A stretch of 64,000 nucleotides of DNA from Stagonosporopsis chrysanthemi (taxonomy: Eukaryota > Ascomycota > Dothideomycetes > Pleosporales > Didymellaceae): positions 124,001 through 188,000 of the forward strand of contig JAFISE010000049.1 of NCBI GenBank assembly GCA_022560025.1, given 5' to 3'. The notes beneath the pieces were generated by a model. That model was not told the DNA's origin and ran no database searches. It saw only the letters and a list, made by a program, of their open reading frames with translations. Shown piece by piece: positions 24,843-35,422 of the stretch. The translations under genes were made by a program, and so were the position numbers. The number at the start of each line of letters is the position of its first letter. Position 1 is the stretch's first letter.

Positions 24843-25028
24843 GATGTGTGGGAAAGATACGCCTGCTGGAGTCTGGGTGGCTGCTACTTTCCTCCAATGT
24901 CCCCACAAAATTTCTCTTTAGCGCCTGCCATTTTTGGGCGCTCGGACCTGTTCGCTGCGGACTTTTGGCAGGACCTCCGAGGTTGAGACAGCCCCGGCGC
25001 GCGTCAACCACCAGATCACAGCATCGTC
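24843..25028. promoter_or_regulatory. Divergent promoter UTP20 / CWF19-like
   Basis: Only 186 bp separate the start codons of two divergently transcribed RNA-processing genes, so both promoters must overlap here. I see no certain element; an AAAATTTC run near 24908-24915 weakly resembles yeast ribosome-biogenesis boxes. Confidence 0.6.
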
Positions 25029-26705
25029 ATGGCCTCCAAAATGTAAGAACCATAGTACCATCGCGACCCGAGCTAACTTCGAGCCAGTGTGGTTATTGGC
25101 GATGTAGACGGTCAATTCCAGGCCGTCTTTCAGAAAATAAACGCGTTGCACGCGAAGAATAACTTTGCATTCGCATTGATAGTTGGCAATCTGTTTGCAA
25201 GAACGCAGAGCTCTGAAGAGGTGGCTGAGCCGGATGTGCAGTCGCTCGTAGACGGTCAGATTGACGTCGCGCTGCCAACATATTTCACTCTTGGCAGCCA
25301 TCCTCTACCACGAGCAGTCGTCGAGAAACTGCAGGCTTCAGACGATGAGTTGTGCCACAACCTGCATTTTCTCGGCAAACGAACTACGATGAAAACTTCG
25401 GAAGGTATCCGCATTGTTGCGCTTGGTGGTCAGATGGACCCCAATATCATTGCAGACCAATCGAAGGACAAATATCCGCCTTTCTATGGCGAGACCGACG
25501 CAAGAGTCCTGCGAGGCGCAAAGGCGGCCGACATCCTGGTAACCAGCGACTGGCCTGAAGGCATTCAGAAGCGCTCAAAGGTTGAGCTTGGTGCAGATGC
25601 ATCACCCACAACGCAACAGTGTGTTGCTGACCTCGACATTGTGCTCAAACCAAAATATCACTTCTCCACATCTGGGAACACGTTCTGGGAACGAGAGCCG
25701 TTTTTCCACACCCCTAGTGACGACACCGACAATCTCTACCCCGTCACTCGGTTCATCAGCCTGGCAAGGTATGCCAACCCAAACAAGCAGAAGTGGATCT
25801 ACGCTTTCTCGTTAGATTCTAAAGCAAGCAACCCGGTCGCACCCCCCTCTGGATCTACAGCCTGTCCTCTCGTGTTATCAGAGAAGAAACGTGCAGCGCC
25901 AGAGCCACAGGAGCAAGCCCTTGTGTACGACAATGGTGCTCGAGGTGGCCGAAGATCGCACAAGCGTCGTAAAGGTGAGCCTCGGGGCCCGCTAACCGCT
26001 GCGGAATGCTTTTTCTGCCTCGCCAATGAGAACGTCGCAACACATTTGGTCACCTCCATTGGCGACAATTCGTATGTGACAACAGCAAGGGGCCCACTAT
26101 CGACAGCACAAACCTATCCCAAGCTCAGCTTCCCATGCCATATGCTTATCATTCCTTTTTCCCACCAACCGACGCTTGCCGCAATGGAAGAACAAGAACG
26201 TCTGGCAACATACACTGAGATGCAGAAGTACCGAGTCGCCATGAATAGCATGCTCAGCTCAATTGCGGGCGAAGAGTACGGCTCTGTGACTTGGGAAGTG
26301 AGTAAATCGAGTTTACCACATACGCATTGGCAATACCTCCCCGTGCCAGCTCAACTCATCCGCAAAGGACTTGTCGAAGCGGCTTTCAAAGCGTTGGCCG
26401 AGAATCTGCACTGGCCGGCTTTTACAAAAGATGACGTTGGCGACGGGTTCGAGGAGGCGAGCGACTTTTTCAGGGTCCTTATATGGGATCCAAAAAACCC
26501 AGCAGACAAGCAGGCAAGCTTGGTTATGCGCTTCGATGACAAAATTCGCTTCCACAACCAGTTTGGTCGGGAAGTGCTAGCAAAGCTACTGAGACTGGAT
26601 AAGAGGCTCGATTGGAAGGATTGTGGCCAGACCCAGCCTCAAGAGGAGCAGGATGTGGAGAGGTTCAAAGACGTTTTCAAGAGCTTCGACTTCGCAGCCG
26701 AGTAG
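25029..26705 (+). CDS. CWF19-like / Drn1 lariat-debranching cofactor
   Basis: Drn1/CWF19L1 proteins assist Dbr1 in turnover of intron lariats and associate with late spliceosomes. The first exon is only 14 nt (25029-25042, MASK plus a split Ile). A 45-nt intron with a CTAAC branch site precedes exon 2 (25088-26705), giving 543 residues. The N-terminus has the degenerate metallophosphatase-like fold starting IVVIGDVDGQF. The central CwfJ_C_1 domain has a HIT-like core (CHMLIIPFSHQPTL), and CwfJ_C_2 follows. A basic linker with R-R-S-H-K-R-R sits between the halves. The start in the mini-exon is chosen because the second exon has no good ATG before the conserved Gly-Asp-Val-Asp-Gly. Confidence 0.9.
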
Positions 26706-28055
26706 GAACATACTTGATCCACCTTCGCGGGACATCTGTATGCCCCCAACATCTGTAATCATAAACACACGGCGATGGCCGACACAAGCGCCAGATACCA
26801 GGTTCTCGACTAGCAGCGCCACATCTGCGTCCTCCGCTCTTTATCTGCTGCGCCGTTTAATCAAATAGAACTTCAGGCAATGTCCAGATGATGCCGACCC
26901 TGGAATAAACCTTACCTGCTCAAAACGGAATCTTATTCGACACCATTGAACGCAGCACTAAAGGATTGGCACCAAATTCGGCTGGAACGGCCTATCTAGT
27001 GCTTATGTCCGTTGAGCCGGAATCGACTTCACTATCCGATGAAACTCAGACGCACTGAAAGCAAAGCTCGACTCAAGTCGAAAATCATTATTGATCATGT
27101 TCATGATGGATACGAATACTCAGCGGCTTTGTGAGACGGAGTGAATGCTTACGGCTTGGCATTACCTCTTCGAGCCAAGCTACCGCACTTGGCGCAGGTG
27201 GTTTTAGACTTTGTCATGTGCATGCCAACGCGGGGTACGATCTCCCATCTCAGCCCTGCCCGGCGAGTTGATAGGATTTCTCCGCCAAAACCCACCCCAG
27301 CATATCGCCCTTGTGTCACGACCTTGACCATCCACTACATCCTCACGTTTTCCCGTGATGGTTATCTATTCGCTATCTTGGACTCCACTAGCAGTGCCGT
27401 ACTTCCTCGCCCCGAACCGTAAAACCGCCGTGCGTTTTGAAGTTTCATCTATTACGTCCAATCAAATAGCGATCTACACAACACGCCCAAATCCGGTGGC
27501 CCAATGAGATTACGCGATAAGAGCACCTGCACCCAACCTTCCTAAACGTTCCTCAGCATGCTGTTCAAAACTCTTGTAATCTTCCGGATGCCCAGTCAGC
27601 TTACAGGAGGTGCAGCTTAGGTCGGACCCGTTACCCGTCCTGGCAGTTACGACGTTGCTGTATCGAACACGCTGTGGATCATCAGGTACTTCGCCCGCAC
27701 CGGTAGGAGATGTGCATGGCTTCGCACCTTGGCCAGGGTCTTCACCTGCCATTCCGGGTTCGTGAGAGCGCTGGTGCATGTGCCAGTGCTGTACGACAGT
27801 GAAGGGCTCTGTAGATCTGTGGGCGCGTGGCTCCGAAGATTGCTATCATTGGTATGCTGATTGGAGCCACTCGATTTCCGTGTGCGACTTCGCTGCCCAG
27901 CGCCGGAGAACGCTGGCAAAGCAACCAGGGGTAAATCTATAAGAGTGGCGATTATCAACAACTTCAGACAGACAAGCAACGATCTACCTCTCCCTTCTCT
28001 CAGTACCAGGCCTGAGCTTCTTACCCGGCTCTTCGGAACGGACCCAATTTTCTCA
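26706..28055. other. Intergenic, upstream of secreted nuclease
   Basis: No gene is recognised. The last 120 bp before the nuclease start are CT-rich, like many fungal promoters. The minus-strand frame at 27647-28150 overlaps this promoter and the signal-peptide codons, and looks like a shadow. Confidence 0.55.
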
Positions 28056-28784
28056 ATGAAGACTGCAATTCTTACCTTCGCTCTGGCGACCCTCGCCGCG
28101 GCTGCACCTGCGCCTCTGGTTCCCCGTGCGCCTCCAGGTGTCCCTACCACTGCTGCAGCGAAGACGCAGCTCGCTGGTCTTACCGTCGCTGCTCAGGGTC
28201 CTCAGACCGGTTACTCCCGCGATCTGTTCCCCCATTGGATTACACAGTCAGGTACAAGACCTGATAACAGAAAGGTAGTGCCGAACTGACAAGTACAGGC
28301 GCATGCAACACCCGTGAGGTTGTGCTTGCACGTGACGGCACCAGTGTCGTTCAAGATTCTAGCTGCGCTGCTACTTCTGGAACATGGAAGAGCCCCTACG
28401 ATGGAGCCACATGGACTGCTGCCGCCGATGTTGACATCGACCACATGGTTCCCCTGAGCAACGCCTGGAAGGTACATACTACCGAGCTTCTTCCCTCTAC
28501 TCATGAGCATTCATCGTACTAATACCATACAGTCCGGCGCCGCATCTTGGACCACAGCTCGCCGCCAGGCATTCGCCAACGACTTGACCAACCCTCAGCT
28601 GCTCGCTGTCACCGACAACGTCAACCAGGCCAAGGGTGACAAAGGCCCCGAGGACTGGAAGCCCCCGCTAACAAGCTACTACTGCACATATGCGAAGATG
28701 TGGGTCAGGGTGAAGAGTGTGTACAGCTTGACCATCACAAGTGCTGAGAAGACGGCTTTGACGAGCATGTTGAACACCTGCTAG
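28056..28784 (+). CDS. Secreted HNH nuclease (DUF1524/GmrSD C-terminal type)
   Basis: Three exons (28056-28251, 28299-28471, 28533-28784) give 206 residues. The first ~17 residues form a clear signal peptide (MKTAILTFALATLAAAA) followed by a Pro-rich segment. The mature part has the D-I-D-H-M-V-P-L-S-N-A-W motif, the catalytic Asp-His core of this HNH subfamily, and the downstream N-D-L-T-N-P-Q-L-L-A-V and K-G-D-K-G-P-E-D-W-K-P segments. Four cysteines in the mature protein (in GACNTR, SSCAA, YYCTY and the C-terminal NTC) could form two disulfides, as expected for an extracellular enzyme. The likely role is extracellular DNA/RNA breakdown for phosphate and nitrogen, or attack on other cells. 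The last is inference. Confidence 0.9.
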
Positions 28785-29851
28785 GTGTTGGCAAGGGGCG
28801 TCTTGGTTGGGAGAATGGAGAACTTTGAAACGTAGTGGTTAGCAATGTGTGAAACAATACATGAAGACTTTCGCGTCCAGGGGATACTTCTCAATCAAAT
28901 TGTTCACTTTTTCCTTGAACGGGTCACTAGCTAGTGATGTTGTGATCTTTTGCCACGAATATACCGATCAAGGTTTTTGGGTTTTGTCCGTTGCTGGCAG
29001 GATCGCAGCTTTACGATGAAATTAGTCACAAACGTTCTTTTTTCCAATGAGAAGATACGCAAGTTCTGGCGTGAGTGTAGCTATGCAATCAGATAGTGAT
29101 AGTTACAGTTGAGTCACGTGGCTGCGAAAGACATGCTACATAGAGTCAGCGGTGGAACAGTCAGCAGCAGAAGCTCTCGAAACTGACGAGTCATCACGTC
29201 GAGGGTCTAATGCTGTTTTGTAATCCTTCTTCGTAGGTAGAATCAAGTGCCGGCTGAAAGTAGAGGTGGAACGATAGATCCGAGATGCGGGGTTCTTCCG
29301 ACGCGACCCTTTCCGTTGTTCCAGACTCCACACTCACGCACCACACTTTCCACACAGATGCTCCAGCGAGTGCCGAAGGGTCCAAACTAACGTTTGCCGA
29401 GAAGGTCACATGTACTGTATGTGCTGGAGAGCGATCCACTTTTGCGAAGTTGTGCATACGCCTGCGTCCAGGGAAATTCGCATGTCCATTCATTGCCTAT
29501 GTATAGGCTTTCGTAAATCATACTCCTGGTCAGGTACCAAGTGGTATACGCATGCTGATTACAGCCTCAACTTGGAAACGAGTGTATTCCTTGCAGGCCA
29601 TAATCAGTATTTCCGTACAGTAGATTTGCGGCAGACTTTCTCGTGTTTCGGTCGCCTAGTCGGTGCAACTTTCTTCTTCATCTCGGCATGTAAATCGGCT
29701 GACCCCTCACGAGTACTCCAGCTACTCCACAAGTGTCAGGAGCTATGCTTCCGGGCGTTGCGCCTATTGCATCTACCTTGGAAAATGTATATCAAGCACT
29801 TCGAAAGCCACCTCAACTCCTTACATCCTGTTCTTTGATACTTTGGACATC
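28785..29851. other. Intergenic, VAO upstream region
   Basis: No gene is recognised. It is moderately AT-rich, with many short frames. It should hold the vanillyl-alcohol oxidase promoter. Confidence 0.55.
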
Positions 29852-31638
29852 ATGGTTCTTTCCAAGACTCCACTGGTTCTTCCGCCTCACGTGACAGGGC
29901 AGGCTTTCGACAGCTTCGTCGCAGCCTGTCGCAAAGCTGTTGGTGACAACATCGATGTCATCTCTTCTACTTCTCAAATCGACGATGGTGATTACATGAA
30001 GCCCAACTACACTCACGACCCACATCATGTATTGAAGCAGGACTTCTTCTTAGCTTCTGCCGTAATTGCCCCTCGCAATGTCGCCGAGGTGCAGGCTATC
30101 GTCAAGGCGGCGAACGAACATCTGGTACCATTGTGGCCTATCAGCATTGGACGCAACTCGGGGTATGGAGGAGCTGCACCGCGTGTGTCCGGGAGCGTAG
30201 TGATAAACATGGGCAAGCACATGAACAAGATTCTCGAGGTAAACGTCGAAGGAGCGTACTGCTTAGTTGAGCCTGGTAAGATAGCTGAGCTGGCCAATAT
30301 TCCAGATTGAGCTCAGTATGCTGACCACTTCGGTAAGGTGTTACGTTCCACGACCTTCACCAATACCTGGTTGACAACAACCTGAGAGATAAGCTATGGC
30401 TGGATGTTCCAGATCTCGGCGGAGGATCTGTACTTGGAAATACCCTCGAACGCGGGGTTGGGTACACGCCATATGGAGGTAATGTGACACTGCCACGTTC
30501 AATGAAATTTGGCTGACATCGAGTCTAAGATCATTTCATGATGCACAGCGGCATGGAGATAGTGTTGCCGAGCGGAGAACTTATCAGAACTGGTATGGGC
30601 GCGCTCCCCCATCCGAACCAAAAAGAAGGCGCAAGACCCGAAGACCAGCCATGGAGTGAAACATCTCAGCTGTTCAACTATGGCTTCGGACCATACGTCG
30701 ACGGACTTTTCACTCAGTCCAACTTAGGTATAGTGACAAAGATGGGAATGTGGCTAATGCCAAATCCTGGAGGCTATCAGTCGTACATGATCACTATACC
30801 ACGTGAGGAAGATCTGAAGCAGGCAGTCAACATCATTCGACCACTACGGTTAGGAATGATTATACAGAACGTGCCTACAATTCGCCATATCCTGCTTGAT
30901 GCGGCAGTGATGGGTCACAAGTCTGACTATACAGACGACATCAACAAGCCACTCGACGATGCTGAGCTGGACGCGATCGCGGCGAAACTGAACCTTGGAA
31001 GATGGAATTTCTATGGCGCACTCTATGGGCCTGAACCGATTCGAAACGCCATGTGGAGTGTAGTCAAAGAAGCCTTCTCAGCCATTCCCGGCGCGAAATT
31101 CTACTTCCCAGAAGACCGTAAAGAGGAAAACTCTGTATTGCACATGCGACACAAGACTATGCAGGGCATACCCACCTTCGACGAACTACGCTGGGTGAGC
31201 TGGCTTCCGAACGGCTCTCATCTCTTCTTCTCGCCAATCGCGAAGGTAAATGGCGATGATGCTGTGCAGCAGTTCGCCATTACCAAGGCACGCTGCAAAG
31301 AGGCAGGCCTAGACTTTATCGGTACTTTCACGATCGGCATGCGTGAGATGCATCATATCGTGTGTATCGTGTTCGATCGCAAGAACGCCGAGCAGAAGAA
31401 AAAGGCACACTGGCTCATCAAAACACTCATTGAAGATTGCGCAAAACATGGCTGGGGCGAGTACCGGACGCATCTTGCAGTCATGGATCAAATCATCGAT
31501 ACCTACTCGTTCAACAACAGCATTTTCAGACGATTCAATGAACAGATCAAAAACGCGGTTGATCCCAATGGCATCATCGCACCTGGGAAGTCAGGCATCT
31601 GGCCAAAGCAGTATGAGCGCGACCAGTGGAAGCTCTAA
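29852..31638 (+). CDS. vaoA: Vanillyl-alcohol oxidase (FAD-linked phenol oxidase)
   Basis: This flavoenzyme oxidises 4-substituted phenols (vanillyl alcohol, 4-(methoxymethyl)phenol, 4-alkylphenols) with O2, giving vanillin-type products and H2O2. Three exons (29852-30275, 30338-30478, 30530-31638) give 557 residues, against 560 in the Penicillium simplicissimum enzyme. Every residue known to matter there can be placed three positions earlier: His58, Tyr105, Asp167 (catalytic base), Tyr184, His419 (covalent FAD link), Tyr500 and Arg501. The PCMH FAD-binding half contains RNSGYGGAAPRVSGSV. The C-terminus ends W-K-L as in the peroxisomal enzyme, a plausible type-1-like signal. Neighbouring hydrolase and monooxygenase genes suggest an aromatic-degradation setting. 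Confidence 0.95.
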
Positions 31639-32577
31639 GGACTGTACGGTGATGTCAGATCACTCCAGTCATAGGCATAATAGTTTACAATTAATCCGTA
31701 TGGATCTCTCGATGTGCTGGAACGTCGCCAATTGGACCCCATTCCGCTTCAATGTGAGCTCTTCGCAGTCACATAAAAAAGGTGTTATTGAGGATTTATT
31801 GTGACTACCTTGCAAAATCAATGCTCATACGAACCTCACTCAGGTATTCACAGACCGAGTGATCCATTAAGGATCTTGCGATGCTAAGGTCGTGTAGTGG
31901 TCGGTCGGCGTTCGACTCCAATACTTCGTGCAAATTTTGGTGCTTTCAGCCGCACACTACTGTTGCACTGGCAACAATTGGACCATTCAAACTTGGGCCT
32001 GACTTCGAAATCAAGTGTTCGAATCCCACAACTGCTATCATAACCATGGTAACAGCTGCACCAATGCTATTCACAATCCTTCGGACAAATCCATCCTCGC
32101 GCTGAATGTTGTCACTACCTCGCTGTGCGACAACGTACTCTTGGTTTAGGCCAAATACAATAAGAAATTTCTCTGATCTACTCGAAATGTAGACTTTTCG
32201 TTACTCGCAACTGTCGAAGGATTGCACCGCGGAAGACTCAGCTCGAGTTTGGTGCGCGTGAGACAGTCAAACTAGACGCGTCTCTGTGCCGACACAAGCA
32301 ATGGCAGTTTCCCGTGATTACGAACAATGCGTGTATGTTACACGAAGTAAGCGGGTGTACGATAACAATAAGTTTATCCTTCAGGGAAGCAGATCGTCTG
32401 CGGGGGCAGCCACTGCCCCGCGTCTGAATCCCAGAACATCCCAAACCAGCGTTGCTGCCTAACTATGACTTCACCCATGCGTACTGCGTTCATGGTTCGC
32501 AAACAATTACCTAAATTCGATTGTACCGTTATACACGAGTAAGTCAGGCTTGCTGATCAAACAAACGATCTTTTCTG
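31639..32577. other. Intergenic between VAO and alpha/beta hydrolase
   Basis: No gene is seen. TTCGAATC at about 32009-32016 looks like a tRNA T-arm, but no acceptor or D arm can be folded around it. Confidence 0.55.
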
Positions 32578-33863
32578 ATGGCCTTCGTGCCACTCGAAAT
32601 GCTCGGCATTTGTTCTGCAGGCTATCTCGCACCCACATGTTTGACAGGACTCTTTGCACTCAGGTGCTCGGCGATAGTCAACAACTCTGCCTTTGAGCAT
32701 GTCATTTCGAACCGTGACGTTTTCTACGTTGGAGGTCGCTACGCAAACATCACGGCAAGTACAAACCCGAAGCCGTGGGCTACACACGCAGCTTACGGAC
32801 GATCAGGACGATACCAAAATTTTTACCTCAATTGCTTTGATAGAGCAAATCTACGTCGAGAAGCACTCCCCCTACCCAGATCCCATAGATCCGCCGTTGC
32901 CAATCATTTTCATTGCCGGCGCTGCTCAGAGCGGCACTAATTTCCTTGATACTCCTAATGGGCGACCAGGATGGGCGTCGTACTTCCTGTCCAAAGGCCA
33001 TACAGTCTATCTATCAGACCAAGCGGCACGCGGTCGTTCCTTCTGGCTTCCAGGGCAAGGAAACATTGGCACTATCGGCCCTCCTGATTCCGTCTCTGAC
33101 ATTTTTACTGACACTGCGAACAACGGCGATCAATGGCCGCAGGCGAAACTTCATACCCAGTGGCCTGGCTCTGGTCGTATAGGTGACCCAGCTTTTGATG
33201 CTTTCTACAGAAGTCAGCTACAATTCCAGAGCGACCGGTTTATAAGCGAAGAACAAAACGCGCAGGCGTACTCAGCTTTAGTTGACCTTGTGGGAGACTG
33301 CTTCCTCATTACCCATTCTCAGGCAGGGGCATATGGTATGCAGAGCTGTAGCTTATCAATCGTCAGATTCTACTGACATTCATGCAGGCTGGCGAGTGGG
33401 AGATATGCGTCCACGCTTGATCAAAGGTATCGTGCAGCTCGAGCCTTCTGGATCGCCGTTTACTCTTCACCTGCCTTTTGGAAATGGTCCAGCTTTTGCG
33501 TTTGGTCTTACAGACCTACCGATTGGATATCAACCGGCTGCAGGCAGCAGCGCTGAAGAAATTCGGACTGTGATTGAGGCACCAATCGATGCTGATCACA
33601 ACGAGTGCATCATGCAAGCAACCCCAGCGAAGCAGTTGAAGAACTTGGCAATGATTCCCGAGCTTGTTGTTACTGGCGAGGCATCTTATCACATGCCGTA
33701 CGACTATTGTACTGTTAAATATCTGAAGCAGGTCGGCGTGGACGTTGAGTACGCGGAGTTAGGAAAGGAGGGAATACACGGCAACGGACACATGTTCTTT
33801 ATGGAGAAGAATAACCCAGAGATTGCGGAACGAGTACATCAATGGCTCGAAAGACAGAAATGA
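32578..33863 (+). CDS. Alpha/beta hydrolase, probably secreted esterase-like
   Basis: Three exons (32578-32754, 32846-33335, 33388-33863) give 380 residues. The first intron needs a GC donor (GCAAGT) and an AG acceptor; it restores the family's G-G-R-Y-A-N-I-T-Q-I-Y-V-E-K segment. The hydrophobic N-terminus (about residues 1-32) looks like a signal peptide or anchor. The core has the oxyanion-region segment GAAQSGTNFLDTPNGRPGWA, the D-Q-A-A-R-G-R-S segment, and a Ser nucleophile elbow T-H-S-Q-A-G completed by the second splice. The late G-N-G-H-M-F-F holds the likely catalytic His. The substrate is unknown. It lies next to vanillyl-alcohol oxidase, so an ester of an aromatic compound is a reasonable but untested guess. 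Confidence 0.82.
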
Positions 33864-34262
33864 AAACCTAACCCATTTGTCTCTGGCCAGCGATGGTGTA
33901 ATGCCAAATGCGAAGTACCGCTTTGGACTCGTGGAAGCGAAGCAGCATGCGTGATGTATTTGCACTTACACATCCTGCGATTTGGGAAGACATGTACACT
34001 TCTACTGGGGAGTAAGGGAGCTGCCTTTGAATATCCGTCAACGAACGTGAACACTGCCTGTAAGGCAAGTTTTGAACGCATAACGATTTAGATGGCCGTG
34101 ATGGTTTTGTTGTGGCAATCGATGGCAAGCACACAGACAGAAGGAGATCATCATGAGATTAGCCCCACTTTGTGACGTTCCCACACCTTTACCCTCGATC
34201 CGAGCGTCCCGATGCACGTTCGTTATGTCTGCGAGCATCTCGTAATTCGTGAACTCAATGTG
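33864..34262. other. Intergenic
   Basis: About 400 bp between the hydrolase stop and the Zn2Cys6 relic. Nothing is recognised. Confidence 0.5.
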
Positions 34263-34632
34263 ATGCCAGATCAGGTCGCGCAAAACACCGTACGGGGTAC
34301 GACGCGCAGGAAGGTGGTGGAGGCATGCGAGAGATGTCGGGGCAAGCGAATCAAGGTGCGTAGCCACTGAGTTGCGCAAAACGCAAGCCGCGTCTTCTTG
34401 GAATACGAGCTGATTTCTTTGAAGTGCAACGGTCTCCAGCCGTGCAATCAGTGCGTGCAGAAGAGCCTTCAAGGGGCATTCGCGATTGCGCCTTTATCTG
34501 CACAGGCTGAAAATGGAGCTCTCGAAGGTTACACTAACTCATGAATAAACGAAGCCAATAAACTGATATATCTAAAAACTTGATATGATACTCGCACGGC
34601 TAGAGAAAATAGAGCAACGGTTAGACCAACAA
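34263..34632 (+). pseudogene. Decayed Zn2Cys6 transcription-factor gene
   Basis: An ATG at 34263 opens 31 codons ending A-C-E-R-C-R-G-K-R-I-K. A 69-nt GT-AG intron (34356-34424) then joins to C-N-G-L-Q-P-C-N-Q-C-V-Q-K-S-L-Q. Together they form the first five cysteines of a fungal binuclear zinc cluster. The sixth position is Gly (codon GGG at about 34476-34478), and the frame stops at 34542-34544. Downstream, 34585-34632 still encodes L-A-R-L-E-K-I-E-Q-R-L-D, typical of the coiled-coil linker after such clusters, but no usable acceptor connects it. No regulatory middle domain follows. I read this as a dead pathway-specific regulator; a functional very short protein is unlikely with the sixth Cys gone. 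Confidence 0.75.
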
Positions 34633-34639
34633 GGTAATG

Positions 34640-35400
34640 CGTCCGACGACGCAGCTGTGTACTGATCGAAGGACAGTGACTCGTTGGAAGCGAGATACAA
34701 AGATGTCTGTGTGGCGTCTGCCGGCGGCCATGCACGCTTAGCTCGGTAGAAGTTCTTGGTGCCCTTCCTTATGAGCAGATCGATTCGTGGCGCTCCCTGC
34801 AGGCCGTTGGCCTTCTTGTCTTTCAGGAAGTAATCGAGAAACTCAAACCGTCTCTGGATTTGTTCGGAATCATAATAGGCGGCAAAATGATTGCTTGTGT
34901 TTTATTAGTCGTAAAATCGAAACTGCTGCTGAAAGAAGACAATTACCTGTGTGCATCTCGAGGTACTTCCAATCCGAGGATGCATGCTCGTAAGACGTCG
35001 GGTTGCCCGGAAGGTAGATTTCAGAATCCATCCAGTTGCCTGCCGTGAGCATGGGAATCTTGATTTTTGATAGGTCCCTGACACGGTCGAATATGGGCCA
35101 TGGACCCTCGCTACGCCATACCCAGTTTGTAGCAAGAGCGTCGTAGTCGAATCGTTGCCCTGAGAAGCTGCTGTTCGCTCAATCCTTCTTGCTTTCCGTA
35201 CTGTTGCGGGACGACAATGTTGTTGTACCAATGTTTCTGGAAGCCCGAGTGCCAGAGACTACCTTGTCTGACAACATGGCCAAGCTTCTGGGACTGTCAG
35301 ACAGTGAAGACAACACAGCTGGGTCCCCGAGTAGTTTCAAAGGGTCCGTTAAAGTGGTGGCCTGGTAGCTCAAGAACTATCGCTGGGATGAGGAGCTTTC
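34640..35400 (-). pseudogene. Decayed CocE/NonD-type S15 hydrolase
   Basis: The minus strand encodes a broken C-terminal part of an X-Pro dipeptidyl-peptidase/CocE-like hydrolase. Pieces in order are F-Q-K-H-W-Y-N-N-I-V-V-P-Q-Q-Y-G (about 35240-35190); after a frame change near 35165, F-D-Y-D-A-L-A-T-N-W-V-W-R-S-E-G-P-W; then I-P-M-L-T-A-G-N-W-M-D-S-E. After a likely intron (about 34949-34890), N-H-F-A-A-Y-Y-D and A-P-R-I-D-L-L-I-R-K-G follow. Stops and the frame change prevent a continuous product. The catalytic Ser region is absent. It overlaps the edge of the Zn2Cys6 relic on the other strand. A sequencing error could explain the single frameshift, but not the missing N-terminus. Confidence 0.7.
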
Positions 35401-35422
35401 AATTTCGCAGAGCAAGAGGATT

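Noticed and set aside
27647..28150. 167-codon minus frame opposite the secreted nuclease
   Set aside because: It overlaps the nuclease promoter and signal-peptide codons on the other strand and has no family pattern.
31985..32040. TTCGAATC box resembling a tRNA T-arm
   Set aside because: The stem pairs over only three bases, and I could not place an acceptor stem, D-arm or anticodon loop.
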